Assembly: GCF_000423225.1 (NCBI RefSeq)
Contig: NZ_AUHO01000013.1
Span: 1 to 40,361, forward strand
Reading direction: 5' to 3'
Length of the DNA stretch: 40,361 nt
DNA from: Kaistia adipata DSM 17808
GTDB lineage: Bacteria; Pseudomonadota; Alphaproteobacteria; Rhizobiales; Kaistiaceae
The notes under the pieces were generated by a model, which saw only the letters and a program-made list of their open reading frames with translations, did no database searches and was not told the origin of the DNA. The translations under genes and the position numbers were made by a program. Of this stretch, positions 1-10,280 are shown in pieces. Within the stretch, counting starts at the first letter, position 1. Each line of letters begins with the position of its first letter.

Positions 1-49
1 CCCCGAAGGACCGCCTCGCCGCCGGCCAACCGGCCGAACCAGAGGTGCT

Positions 50-78
50 TATCTAGCCACCAACCGATGGCCCGTCAA
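50..78 (-). promoter_or_regulatory. Proximal sigma-70 promoter firing leftward
   Basis: Read on the - strand, a -35 box TTGACG (78-73) is followed after exactly 17 bases by TAGATA (55-50). An AT-rich stretch lies just upstream (about 85-110). Transcription would leave the window within about 45 bases. The GC-rich leader after the -10 and the tandem arrangement with a second promoter resemble rRNA operon leaders of Rhizobiales. The boxes are seen directly; the rRNA assignment is inference because the transcript lies outside the window. Confidence 0.7.
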
Positions 79-151
79 GCACCCAAATAACAAAACTCAG
101 AGACGAGTTTTCCGTTCGCTGGCAGCGGTGCCGCCCGCGTTCTTGAGCCGG

Positions 152-180
152 GTTATAGGCCCAGCTCCCGAAACCGTCAA
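152..180 (-). promoter_or_regulatory. Distal sigma-70 promoter firing leftward
   Basis: On the - strand TTGACG (180-175), 17 bases, then TATAAC (157-152). Spacing and boxes are near consensus. An AT-rich, UP-element-like stretch (about 181-212) lies directly upstream. It sits about 100 bases upstream of the promoter at 50-78, so the two form a tandem pair with the same orientation and spacer length. Confidence 0.7.
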
Positions 181-842
181 CTCGAATTTCCGACAATTCG
201 AACTTTTTCCGCCAACCCAAATCCCGCCATGTGGACAACCAACCCAGCCCCACCCAACAAACCGCAGAACCCAGCCATTCCCGACTAACCCATTGAAAAC
301 ATTAATTTCCGTTAACCGGAGAAGAGGCCCACCTTTCCGTGTGCGGCGCCACCGACACGGCCCGAATATCGGTGACCGCCCCTCTCCCGCACCCAGCACA
401 TCCACGCCTCCGCCGCGCACAAGATTGCCGGAGCTCCGTCTGCCGCCTCCCTCCCCCGACGATCCCGCGAGCCGGCCTCCCTCGAGCGCCGCAGCCGGAG
501 CCGCGCAGCGCCTCCCCTACCCTAATCTTCGCGCGCGCACGCGAGGCAAGGCGATCCGCAGCCTTATTGCTGACACGATAAGGGACGACGTCACAGAAGA
601 ACGCCGGACGGACCGGCGACATGTTTTTGGATGGATGAGGCACGGTTCTTCACGGCCCTCGAGCGGACGACGGCCGATGAAGGCGCCGATCGGCCGAGGC
701 GGTCACATTCATCCATCAAACAACGTTCGCTCGCGTTGACTTGGGACGCCTCTGACGGCAAGTTCCTTCGTCATTCGCCAGGCGACCGGAAAGACCATAT
801 GCGCGGCCGCCAGGCCGTCGACGACGGGGAGTAGACGGGACC
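181..842. other. Intergenic region with no convincing gene
   Basis: About 660 bases between the leftward promoters and the M23 peptidase gene. Open frames here encode proline/arginine-rich protein without recognisable domains or ribosome sites, so I call no gene. An AT-rich patch lies near 290-320. A -35-like TTGACT at 737-742 has only a poor -10 (760-765), so a promoter for the peptidase gene remains unproven. Confidence 0.6.
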
Positions 843-2990
843 GTGAAGGGATCGACGCGCATCGGCGCGCTTGCGAGAGGCCCGAACGGCACGGGGATCG
901 ACCTGGGTCGCGAGCCGCCTCTTTCCGTCGGCGACACCGGCGAAGGCCTTCCCCAGCGCCGCGGTATCAGCATCCGCTGGCTGACCGGCACCGTGCTTAC
1001 CGGCTTCACCTCGACGATCCTGATGGGCGGCGCGCTGCTCGCCGCGCTCGACGGCCGCCACCAGCTCGCCGTGCCGCCGGAAGTGGCCCGGGCGCTGCGC
1101 GCCTCGGAGGCCGGTGGCGACGTGCCGCTGACCAACGGCTCGAAGGGCGACCGCATGCGCATGGTGCGCGAGGCAGCCTCGGACCGTCAGGTCGTGCAGG
1201 TCAGCACCGTCACCAAGCAGGGCGATCGCGATCTCATCAAGCTGAAGCCCTTCGCCAAGATCTCGACGTCCATCGCCACCACCATCACCGCGCTCAGCGA
1301 TGACGTGCCGGCCTATGACCCGGCGAAGATCGTCGCCGCGGCAGCCGGCGACCGGCGCGGCAACGATACCGCCCCGGTCGCGACCGAAAAGCTCGAGGTC
1401 ATCAAGGACGAAGGCACGTCGGGCGATGGCGGCGACGAGGGCCTGATCGCCGCCGACGGCGCGGATCCCGGCTCGAGCGGCGACGGCGACCTGGATGCCA
1501 CCACCGGCGAGGTCGCCATCGGGCCCGATCAGGAACAGATCTACGGCGTCAACGTCGAGGGCGAGGTATCGATCAAGGTGGTCGACTTCCCCCTCGACCA
1601 GGCGCCGGGCGACGAGGAGCCGAGCTTCAGCCCGACCGAGGCGGAGCAGGTGGCCCGCGCCTCGATCCAGACGACGGTTACCGGCGACACGCAGCTCGCG
1701 GCTCTCGCCTATGTCGATCCCGACCGCTTCTCCTTCGACGAAAGCGGCACCGATCCGTTCTCCGCGCTCGGCGTCCGCATCGTGCCGGAAAACGTCTCCT
1801 TCGTTTCCAAGTCGGGTCCCGCCCTCGCCTCGGACGAGCGGATCGCCGTCGTCGACAAGAAGGACACGCTGGAAGGCATCCTGACGGAGAACGAGATCGG
1901 CGAGGCCGATGCCACGAACATCCTGTCGGCCATGTCCGACCTGATGGATCTCTCCGACCTGCATGCCGGCCAGAAGGTGCGCATCCTCTATTCGGCCGAG
2001 GGCGAGACCCGCCGGCCGATGCGTGTATCGATCTACGAGGAAGGATCACACCAGGCGACAGTCGCCCGCCGCGACGACGACAGCTTCGTGCGCGCCGATG
2101 AGCCGGAGACCTCGACGGACGAATTCGAGACCGCCGACGATGCGGTTCCCGACAGCAACGGCCCGATGCCGCGGCTGTACCAGGCCGTCTACGAGACCGC
2201 CCTCGAGCAGAAGATTCCGGGCCCGCTCATCACCGAGCTGATCCACATCTTCTCCTACGACGTCGATTTCCAGTCGCGCGTGTCGCCGGGCGACTCGCTC
2301 GAAGTGTTCCATTCGTTGCCGGAGGCGGATGGCAATGAGGACGACGAGGAAATCCTCTACGCGGCGATCACGCTCGACGGCGCGACCAAGCGCTATTACC
2401 GCTACCGCTCGCCCGATGACGGCGTCGTCGACTATTTCGACGAGGAAGGCCGCAGCGCCAAGAAGTTCCTGATCCGCAAGCCGATGAACGGCGGCGTGCT
2501 GCGCTCCAATTTCGGCTACCGCAAGCATCCGATCCTCGGCTATCAGCGCCTCCATCCGGGCGTCGACTGGGCGGCCGCGCGCGGCACGCCGATCCTCGCC
2601 GCCGGCAACGGCACGGTCGAGAAAGCAGGCTGGAGCTCGGGCTACGGCAACTTCACCCTGATCCGGCACACCAATGGCTATGAATCGGCCTATGCGCACC
2701 AGTCGGCGATCGTCAAGGGTATCCGGCCGGGCGCCAAGGTGCGGCAGGGCCAGTTGATCGGCTATGTCGGATCGACCGGCCTGTCGACCGGCCCGCATCT
2801 TCACTACGAAGTGCGCATCAACAACAAGCCGGTGGACCCGCTGCGCGTGCGCCTGCCGCGCGGCCGCGTGCTGCAGGGCGACATCCTGACAGCCTTCAAG
2901 CAGGAGAAGGCGCGCATCGACACGCTGATCGGAACGCCGGCCAGTTCCAAGGTCGCCGCCGTGGCGATCGAGGACGAGGCGACCAACTGA
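843..2990 (+). CDS. M23 family metallopeptidase (LytM/NlpD type), membrane-anchored
   Basis: This 715-residue protein is a probable peptidoglycan endopeptidase or amidase activator of the envelope. A basic N-terminus of about 40 residues precedes one membrane segment (about 45-69), so the rest should be periplasmic. A long acidic linker follows. Residues about 335-380 resemble the LysM/OapA-like part seen before M23 domains. The peptidase domain spans about 550-670 and keeps the zinc ligands: H571 and D575 in HPGVDW, and H654 in HLHYE. All catalytic residues seem present, so it may be active rather than a degenerate LytM regulator. The start is GTG at 843, after a weak GGGAG-like site. It is probably monocistronic. 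The substrate bond is not visible from sequence. Confidence 0.88.
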   Translation: MKGSTRIGALARGPNGTGIDLGREPPLSVGDTGEGLPQRRGISIRWLTGTVLTGFTSTILMGGALLAALDGRHQLAVPPEVARALRASEAGGDVPLTNGSKGDRMRMVREAASDRQVVQVSTVTKQGDRDLIKLKPFAKISTSIATTITALSDDVPAYDPAKIVAAAAGDRRGNDTAPVATEKLEVIKDEGTSGDGGDEGLIAADGADPGSSGDGDLDATTGEVAIGPDQEQIYGVNVEGEVSIKVVDFPLDQAPGDEEPSFSPTEAEQVARASIQTTVTGDTQLAALAYVDPDRFSFDESGTDPFSALGVRIVPENVSFVSKSGPALASDERIAVVDKKDTLEGILTENEIGEADATNILSAMSDLMDLSDLHAGQKVRILYSAEGETRRPMRVSIYEEGSHQATVARRDDDSFVRADEPETSTDEFETADDAVPDSNGPMPRLYQAVYETALEQKIPGPLITELIHIFSYDVDFQSRVSPGDSLEVFHSLPEADGNEDDEEILYAAITLDGATKRYYRYRSPDDGVVDYFDEEGRSAKKFLIRKPMNGGVLRSNFGYRKHPILGYQRLHPGVDWAAARGTPILAAGNGTVEKAGWSSGYGNFTLIRHTNGYESAYAHQSAIVKGIRPGAKVRQGQLIGYVGSTGLSTGPHLHYEVRINNKPVDPLRVRLPRGRVLQGDILTAFKQEKARIDTLIGTPASSKVAAVAIEDEATN

Positions 2991-3180
2991 TCATCGGATT
3001 CATTCAACGGGCCCAATGATGCTTCCAGAAAGCGACAGAGCGACGCGAAGTTCCTAGGCGACGAGCCGCCCGCAAGGGCTGCCGCGCCTCTTCCGTCCTC
3101 CGCCCGCCAGGGCGGAACCTTTCCCGCGAAGGCCGCCGGGCAGCGAATGCTCGTCCGCGCACGGCCGCATGGAAACGACC

Positions 3181-3816
3181 ATGAACTATTTCGAGAGCCC
3201 CTTCCGGGGCAAGCCGCTCAGCGAGCAGGTGACGAACCCGAACATCGTCGTCGGCCGCTACAGCTATTATTCCGGCTACTATCACGGCCATTCCTTCGAC
3301 GACTGCGCCCGCTACCTGATGCCGGACCGCGACGACGTCGACCGGCTGATCATCGGCAGCTTCTGCTCGATCGGCACCGGCGCCTCCTTCATGATGGCCG
3401 GCAACCAGGGGCACAGGAACGACTGGGTTTCGACCTTCCCGTTCTTCTACCTGCCCGAGGAACCGACCTTCGCCGGCGCGGTCAACGCCTATCAGCGCGC
3501 CGGCGACACGGTGATCGGCAATGATGTCTGGATCGGCGCCGAGGCAATGATCATGCCCGGCATCCGCATCGGCCATGGCGCGGTGATCGGCAGCCGGGCG
3601 CTCGTGACCCGCGACGTCGAACCATACGCCATCGTTGGCGGCAATCCGGCGCGGGTGATCCGCAAGCGCTTCGACGACGAGGTGATCGCGATGCTGCTGG
3701 AGATGGCCTGGTGGGACTGGGAGCCGGAAGCGCTCCGCGCCGCGATGCCGCTCCTCTGCTCGGGCGACGTGGCGGCGCTCCACGCGCACTGGCAGGAACG
3801 CGACCCGGCGGGCTGA
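3181..3816 (+). CDS. catB: CatB/XAT-type xenobiotic (chloramphenicol) O-acetyltransferase
   Basis: This 211-residue cytosolic enzyme has a left-handed beta-helix made of hexapeptide repeats. The family transfers acetyl from acetyl-CoA to hydroxyls of chloramphenicol and other acceptors. The start [11 protein letters not shown], the [20 protein letters not shown] region, the MAGNQGH motif with the expected catalytic His (H78), and the [13 protein letters not shown] end are typical of the hexapeptide CatB proteins, which are about 210 residues long. I start at 3181, not at the in-frame ATG at 3169, because the family begins there and GGAAACGACC lies just upstream. No integron or IS flanks it, so it looks chromosomal. 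Activity on chloramphenicol is inferred; related chromosomal XATs often have unknown natural substrates. Confidence 0.88.
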   Translation: MNYFESPFRGKPLSEQVTNPNIVVGRYSYYSGYYHGHSFDDCARYLMPDRDDVDRLIIGSFCSIGTGASFMMAGNQGHRNDWVSTFPFFYLPEEPTFAGAVNAYQRAGDTVIGNDVWIGAEAMIMPGIRIGHGAVIGSRALVTRDVEPYAIVGGNPARVIRKRFDDEVIAMLLEMAWWDWEPEALRAAMPLLCSGDVAALHAHWQERDPAG

Positions 3817-3823
3817 CGCCATG

Positions 3824-3856
3824 AAAAAGGCCGCGCTGCCTCTCGGTAGCGCGGCC
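3824..3856 (-). terminator. Intrinsic terminator of clpB
   Basis: A perfect 9-bp stem (3829-3837 with 3848-3856) with a 10-base loop is followed on the - strand by five Ts (3828-3824). It lies 26 bases after the clpB stop and just after the convergent catB gene. Confidence 0.85.
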
Positions 3857-3882
3857 CCCAACTCTTCCGGAAGCAGAGCGAA

Positions 3883-6483
<2,601 letters not shown>

Positions 6484-6587
6484 TTGTGCCTCCTGACCCG
6501 GTCCCACCGCCTCGAAAGCGCGAATGGGCCGCTCCAAAGATATGGACTTGCGTCCGGCGACATCCATGCGTGGCCTGCCGCCACCGG

Positions 6588-6617
6588 TAATATGGTGTGG
6601 CCGTCGCGCAACAGAAG
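6588..6617 (-). promoter_or_regulatory. Possible RpoH (sigma-32) promoter of clpB
   Basis: On the - strand CTTCTG (6617-6612), 14 bases, then CACCATATTA (6597-6588). This approximates the heat-shock pattern CTTGAA-N13-15-CCCCATnT, with a good -10 and a poor -35. It would give a 5' leader of about 97 bases. clpB is a classic RpoH target, which supports the reading; the match itself is moderate. Confidence 0.4.
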
Positions 6618-6711
6618 GGGCGAGCCCGACAATTATGGCGGGAAGGACGCAAGCCGCGTCAACCCTGTCCATGGGCCCGGCGAGACGCGGGCCCATGCGC
6701 CGCCCGCAAAC

Positions 6712-6742
6712 AAAAATGCCCGGGCGACGACGCCCGGGCATT
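6712..6742 (-). terminator. Intrinsic terminator of the DUF4167 gene
   Basis: A perfect 12-bp stem (6715-6726 with 6731-6742) closed by a 4-base loop, running into a short T tract on the - strand, 25 bases past the DUF4167 stop. A second perfect 9-bp hairpin without a T tract follows at 6671-6696. Confidence 0.85.
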
Positions 6743-6767
6743 GGCATGAATCAATCGGGACCGCGGC

Positions 6768-7889
6768 CTATTCCTCGCCGGCGGGCTCCGTCGCGAGCAC
6801 CGGCTCGGCCTCGTCGCCCGTGCGGGCGCGGCTGCGCGTGGTGCGACGCTTGCGCGGACGGAATTCCTCTTCCCCGGCCTCGGCGGTCTCGCTGGCCTGC
6901 TGCTCGAGATCGAGCGCCGGCTGCTCGGCCTTCGCCGCGGCGGCCTCGGCCTTCGGCGCGCGGCGGCGGGTCGGAGCCGGCGGCGCCGGCTCGGCGACCG
7001 GAGCCGCCTCGACGACGACGGGCGCGGCCTCGGCGATCGGCGCGGGCTCGACCGGAGCGGCGACGACAGGCGCCGCGTCGAACGCGACCGGCGCTTCGGC
7101 GAGCGCATCCTTGTCCGCCTCGACGGCCGGTTGCGGCTGCTCGGCGGCCGGACGCGCCGGACCACCGGTCACGAAGCGCGGCAGCTGCGAATGATCGGAG
7201 CGCTCGCCGCGATTGCCGCGATCCTGACGGTCCTGGCGGTCCCGGCGATCGCCCCGCTCGCCGCGCGGCTGACGCTCGCCACGATCCTGACGGTCGCCGC
7301 GATCCTGGCGATCGGGACGGTCCTGACGATCCTGGCGGTCCTGCCGGCCCTGGCGCTCGAAGCGCTCCTGCCGTTCGGAAGGCTGACGATCGCCGCCCTC
7401 GCCGTTGCCGCCGTTGATATAGGGCTGCGGATCATTCGGCCCGACGATGTTGCCGTCGTTCTCGCGACCCGGCTGGCGTTCGCCCTGCGGCGCGCGCTCG
7501 TGATGGTGCGGCTGGCCGAAGCGCTCGCTGAAGCGATCATCCTCTTCGTCCATGCCGTCCTCTTCCTGGTCGGCGCGGTAGAAGGGCTGCTGCTGCGGGT
7601 TGTTCTGCGCATTCTGCGCCTGGGCGGCGGCGATCACGCGGAAATAGTGCTCGGCGTGCTGCAGATAGTTTTCCGCCATCACGCGGTCCCCCGACGACTG
7701 CGCATCGCGCGCCAGGGTCACGTATTTCTCGGCGATATGCAGCGCCGTGCCACGGATCTTCACGTCCGGGCCGTTGCTCTCATAGGAGCGGGTCAGCGGG
7801 TTCGGGCCCTTGCGGTTGTTGTTATTGTTGTTGTTCCGCCCGCGCATCCGCTTGTTGTTGTTGTTGTTGTTCTGCTGTCCTTGTCTCAT
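6768..7889 (-). CDS. DUF4167 domain protein with low-complexity tail
   Basis: This 373-residue protein is typical of Alphaproteobacteria, and its molecular role is not established. The N-terminus holds two runs of Asn (residues about 7-12 and 19-25) among Arg and Gly. The DUF4167 core (about 28-95) contains NGPDVKIRGTA, KYVTLARDA and ENYLQHAEHYFR. Then come a long DR/RQ repeat region (about 170-235) and an Ala/Pro/Glu-rich tail ending in KRRTTRSRAR-like basic patches. The composition resembles RNA-binding or disordered proteins, but that is inference. GGAAGAG lies upstream of the ATG. It sits between prmC and clpB and has its own terminator; no clear promoter is seen in the 458-base gap upstream. 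Confidence 0.9.
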   Translation of the reverse strand: MRQGQQNNNNNNKRMRGRNNNNNNNRKGPNPLTRSYESNGPDVKIRGTALHIAEKYVTLARDAQSSGDRVMAENYLQHAEHYFRVIAAAQAQNAQNNPQQQPFYRADQEEDGMDEEDDRFSERFGQPHHHERAPQGERQPGRENDGNIVGPNDPQPYINGGNGEGGDRQPSERQERFERQGRQDRQDRQDRPDRQDRGDRQDRGERQPRGERGDRRDRQDRQDRGNRGERSDHSQLPRFVTGGPARPAAEQPQPAVEADKDALAEAPVAFDAAPVVAAPVEPAPIAEAAPVVVEAAPVAEPAPPAPTRRRAPKAEAAAAKAEQPALDLEQQASETAEAGEEEFRPRKRRTTRSRARTGDEAEPVLATEPAGEE

Positions 7890-8347
7890 GAATTTTCTCT
7901 TCCGTGACCAACAAGGTCAAACAATCTCATCGACCGCAACGCCGGTCGGGACAATTCCGTCGATCGGGTCGTCTCGAGCCAAGGCACGAGAGGCCGGAAC
8001 CGGCGAAGGCGATCAGCACCATTCCGCAGATCGAGGCAGCCGGGATCCGCATGCGGATCGAGGGGCACCTGGCCACCGCCAAGGCGGGGCGTCCGGGAAT
8101 TCGTGTCGTACCGAGCGAAGATGATGTTCGAGCTACCAGAGTCTGGCCGATCTCCCCCGATCCGACCCTCTTGACGATATGGTGGCCCCTAACCGCGCTG
8201 CTCCAGATCGCGGCCGAAGCGTCGACGGTCGGGAGTCGCATCAAATCCATCTGCGGCGGCTCGGAAACTAGCTGTTTCGTGCCTGATTTCCAAGCGGATT
8301 ATTCCGGGCGGTGCCTCATGAACCGCCGATCGGTCCTCCTCGCGCCC
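7890..8347. other. 458-base gap between prmC and the DUF4167 gene
   Basis: No recognisable gene on either strand; short open frames lack ribosome sites or domains. A weak - strand promoter candidate is TTGGAA (8293-8288), 17 bases, then TAGTTT (8270-8265). A small hairpin (6-bp arms, 8309-8329) lies after prmC without a T tract. The region also holds the 16-bp palindrome listed at 8044-8059. It may be a long 5' leader for the DUF4167 mRNA. Confidence 0.55.
8044..8059. repeat. Perfect 16-bp palindrome
   Basis: GATCCGCATGCGGATC reads identically on both strands. It lies in the gap upstream of the DUF4167 gene, where it could be a protein-binding site or an RNA hairpin. No regulator is identified. 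Confidence 0.5.
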
Positions 8348-9208
8348 TCAATCGAACCGCGTCAGCGCCACGACGCGATCGTGACCCGACAGGTCACGAT
8401 GGATCAACGCCTCGAACCGCGTCTCGTCTGCCAGGACCCTCAAGGCCTCGGCCTGATCGAAACCAATTTCCAGAAATGCCGCGCCGCCCGGCGCCATGAC
8501 ACGCGCAAGGTCCCCGAGAATGGCGCGATAGGCATCCAGCCCGTCCGCGCCCCCGTCCAGCGCCAGCATCGGATCGTGGTCCCTGACCTCGCGATCCAGC
8601 GTCCGGATGACATCGCTCGCAATATAGGGTGGGTTGGAGACGATTACATCAACCGGGCCGCAACATTCCGCCCAGCGCCCCACCGCGAACTGGCCGCGCG
8701 CCGCGAAACCGAGCCGCGCCGCATTGTCGCGCGCGGTGCGCGCCGCTTCCTCGGAGAGGTCGATGCCGAGCCCGATCGCGTTCGGCAGCGCGCTCAGCAG
8801 CGCGATCAGGATGGCGCCGCTGCCGGTGCCGATATCGACAATGCGGAGCGGCTCGTTCTGGCGCCCCTGGCGCTCGATCCAGGCAAGCGCCGTCTCGACC
8901 AGGATCTCGGTGTCGGGACGCGGCACCAGCGTCGCGTCGGCGAGGTGGAACTCGAGCCCCCAGAACTCCTTCGTCCCGACGATGCGGGCGACAGGCTCGC
9001 CGGCGAGACGGCGCGCGACCGCGCGGTCGATCGCCTCGATCTCGTCGTCGGTCAGCGGGCGGTCATCGACCAGCACCAGCCGATCGGGCGCGACGCCGAT
9101 CACCGCCGCGACGAGCAGGCGCGCGTCGAGCGCCGGCGTCGCGTCGGCGCCGAGCCCCGCCGACAAGCGGCGCGCCGCGGCCTGCCGCGCCGCGACCAGC
9201 GTGCTCAT
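8348..9208 (-). CDS. prmC: Release factor glutamine methyltransferase PrmC
   Basis: This 286-residue cytosolic enzyme transfers methyl from S-adenosylmethionine to the Gln of the GGQ motif of RF1 and RF2, raising termination efficiency. Visible: an N-terminal helical domain that docks the release factor (about 1-75), the SAM-binding motif VDIGTGSGA (124-132), and the glutamine-binding motif NPPY (192-195). Length fits the family. Its ATG overlaps the prfA stop by 4 bases (ATGA), so the enzyme is translationally coupled to its own substrate, a widespread arrangement. Confidence 0.97.
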   Translation of the reverse strand: MSTLVAARQAAARRLSAGLGADATPALDARLLVAAVIGVAPDRLVLVDDRPLTDDEIEAIDRAVARRLAGEPVARIVGTKEFWGLEFHLADATLVPRPDTEILVETALAWIERQGRQNEPLRIVDIGTGSGAILIALLSALPNAIGLGIDLSEEAARTARDNAARLGFAARGQFAVGRWAECCGPVDVIVSNPPYIASDVIRTLDREVRDHDPMLALDGGADGLDAYRAILGDLARVMAPGGAAFLEIGFDQAEALRVLADETRFEALIHRDLSGHDRVVALTRFD

Positions 9209-10275
9209 GAATCGAGCGCGGCGAGCAGCCCGGCCTGATGCTCGGTGATCAGGGGGCCGATGATCTCGTCGAGCGCATCGCCGGCCATCACCGCCTCGAG
9301 CTTGTAGAGCGTCAGGTTGATGCGGTGGTCGGTGACCCGCCCCTGAGGGAAATTATAGGTGCGGATGCGCTCGGAGCGGTCGCCCGAGCCGACCTGGCCC
9401 TTGCGGTCGGCGGCGCGTTCGGACGAGAGCCGCTCGCGCTCCATGTCGAACAGGCGGGCGCGCAGGATCTGCGTCGCCTGGGCGCGGTTCTGGTGCTGCG
9501 ACCGGCCGGCGACGACGATGACGGTGCCGGTCGGGATATGGGTGATGCGCACCGCCGTATCGGTGGTGTTGGCGTGCTGTCCGCCGGCCGAGGAGGCCCG
9601 CGTCGTGTCGATCTTGACGTCCTCGGGACGGATGTCGATGTCGACGTCCGCCGCTTCCGGCAGCACCGCCACGGTGGCGGCCGAGGTATGGATGCGTCCG
9701 CTCGACTCGGTTTCCGGCACGCGCTGGACGCGATGCGCACCCGACTCGAACTTCAGCCGCGCGAACACGCCCCTGCCCGTCACGTCGGCGATGATTTCCT
9801 TGTAGCCGCCGGCCTCGCCCTCGCTTTCGGAGAGCACCTGCATCCGCCAGCCGTGCAGCTGCGCGTAACGCTGGTACATGCGGAACAGGTCGCCGGCGAA
9901 CAGCGCCGCCTCGTCGCCGCCCGTGCCGGCGCGGATTTCGAGGATGGCGCTCTTCTCGTCGGCGGCGTCGCGCGGCAGGAGCAGGATGCGGATCTCCTGG
10001 ACCAGCGCCTCGACGCGATCGTCGAGCGCCGCGCGCTCCTCCTCGGCGAGCCCCGCCATCTCGGGATCACCCGCGAGTTCGTCCAGCGCCTCGCGCTCGG
10101 CGACGGCCGCCTTCAGCGCGCGCACCGCCTCGACGATGTCCTGCAGCTCCGAGCGCTCCTTCGACAGCTGCACCAGCGTGCCGCCATCGCTGGTCGCGGC
10201 CAGCTTCTGATCGATCACCTCGGCGCGGGCGACGAGGTGGTTGATCTTGTCCCAGGGAAGTCCAGTCGGAAGCAT
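9205..10275 (-). CDS. prfA: Peptide chain release factor 1
   Basis: This 356-residue factor recognises UAA and UAG stop codons and triggers peptide release in the ribosome. The GGQ motif that reaches the peptidyl-transferase centre is at 231-233 (in [12 protein letters not shown]). The PxT stop-codon discriminator is P187-E-T189, which marks RF1 rather than RF2. The start ATG at 10275 is 5 bases after the ptsP stop, so ptsP-prfA-prmC are probably cotranscribed. The downstream prmC overlaps its stop and methylates Q233. Confidence 0.98.
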   Translation of the reverse strand: MLPTGLPWDKINHLVARAEVIDQKLAATSDGGTLVQLSKERSELQDIVEAVRALKAAVAEREALDELAGDPEMAGLAEEERAALDDRVEALVQEIRILLLPRDAADEKSAILEIRAGTGGDEAALFAGDLFRMYQRYAQLHGWRMQVLSESEGEAGGYKEIIADVTGRGVFARLKFESGAHRVQRVPETESSGRIHTSAATVAVLPEAADVDIDIRPEDVKIDTTRASSAGGQHANTTDTAVRITHIPTGTVIVVAGRSQHQNRAQATQILRARLFDMERERLSSERAADRKGQVGSGDRSERIRTYNFPQGRVTDHRINLTLYKLEAVMAGDALDEIIGPLITEHQAGLLAALDS

Positions 10276-10280
10276 CGTAG

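Noticed and set aside
128-739. Proline/arginine-rich frame upstream of the M23 gene
   Set aside because: Composition reflects GC-rich noncoding DNA; it runs antisense through the two promoters and has no domain.
771-1964. Long - strand frame opposite the M23 peptidase gene
   Set aside because: Shadow of the peptidase gene; no family resemblance.
7190-7400. Tandem repeat that might be a CRISPR array
   Set aside because: The units are short, in frame with the DUF4167 coding region, and have no spacers; they encode a DR/RQ protein repeat.
7904-9238. 444-codon + strand frame across the gap and prmC
   Set aside because: Most of it is antisense to prmC; the part in the gap has no ribosome site or domain.
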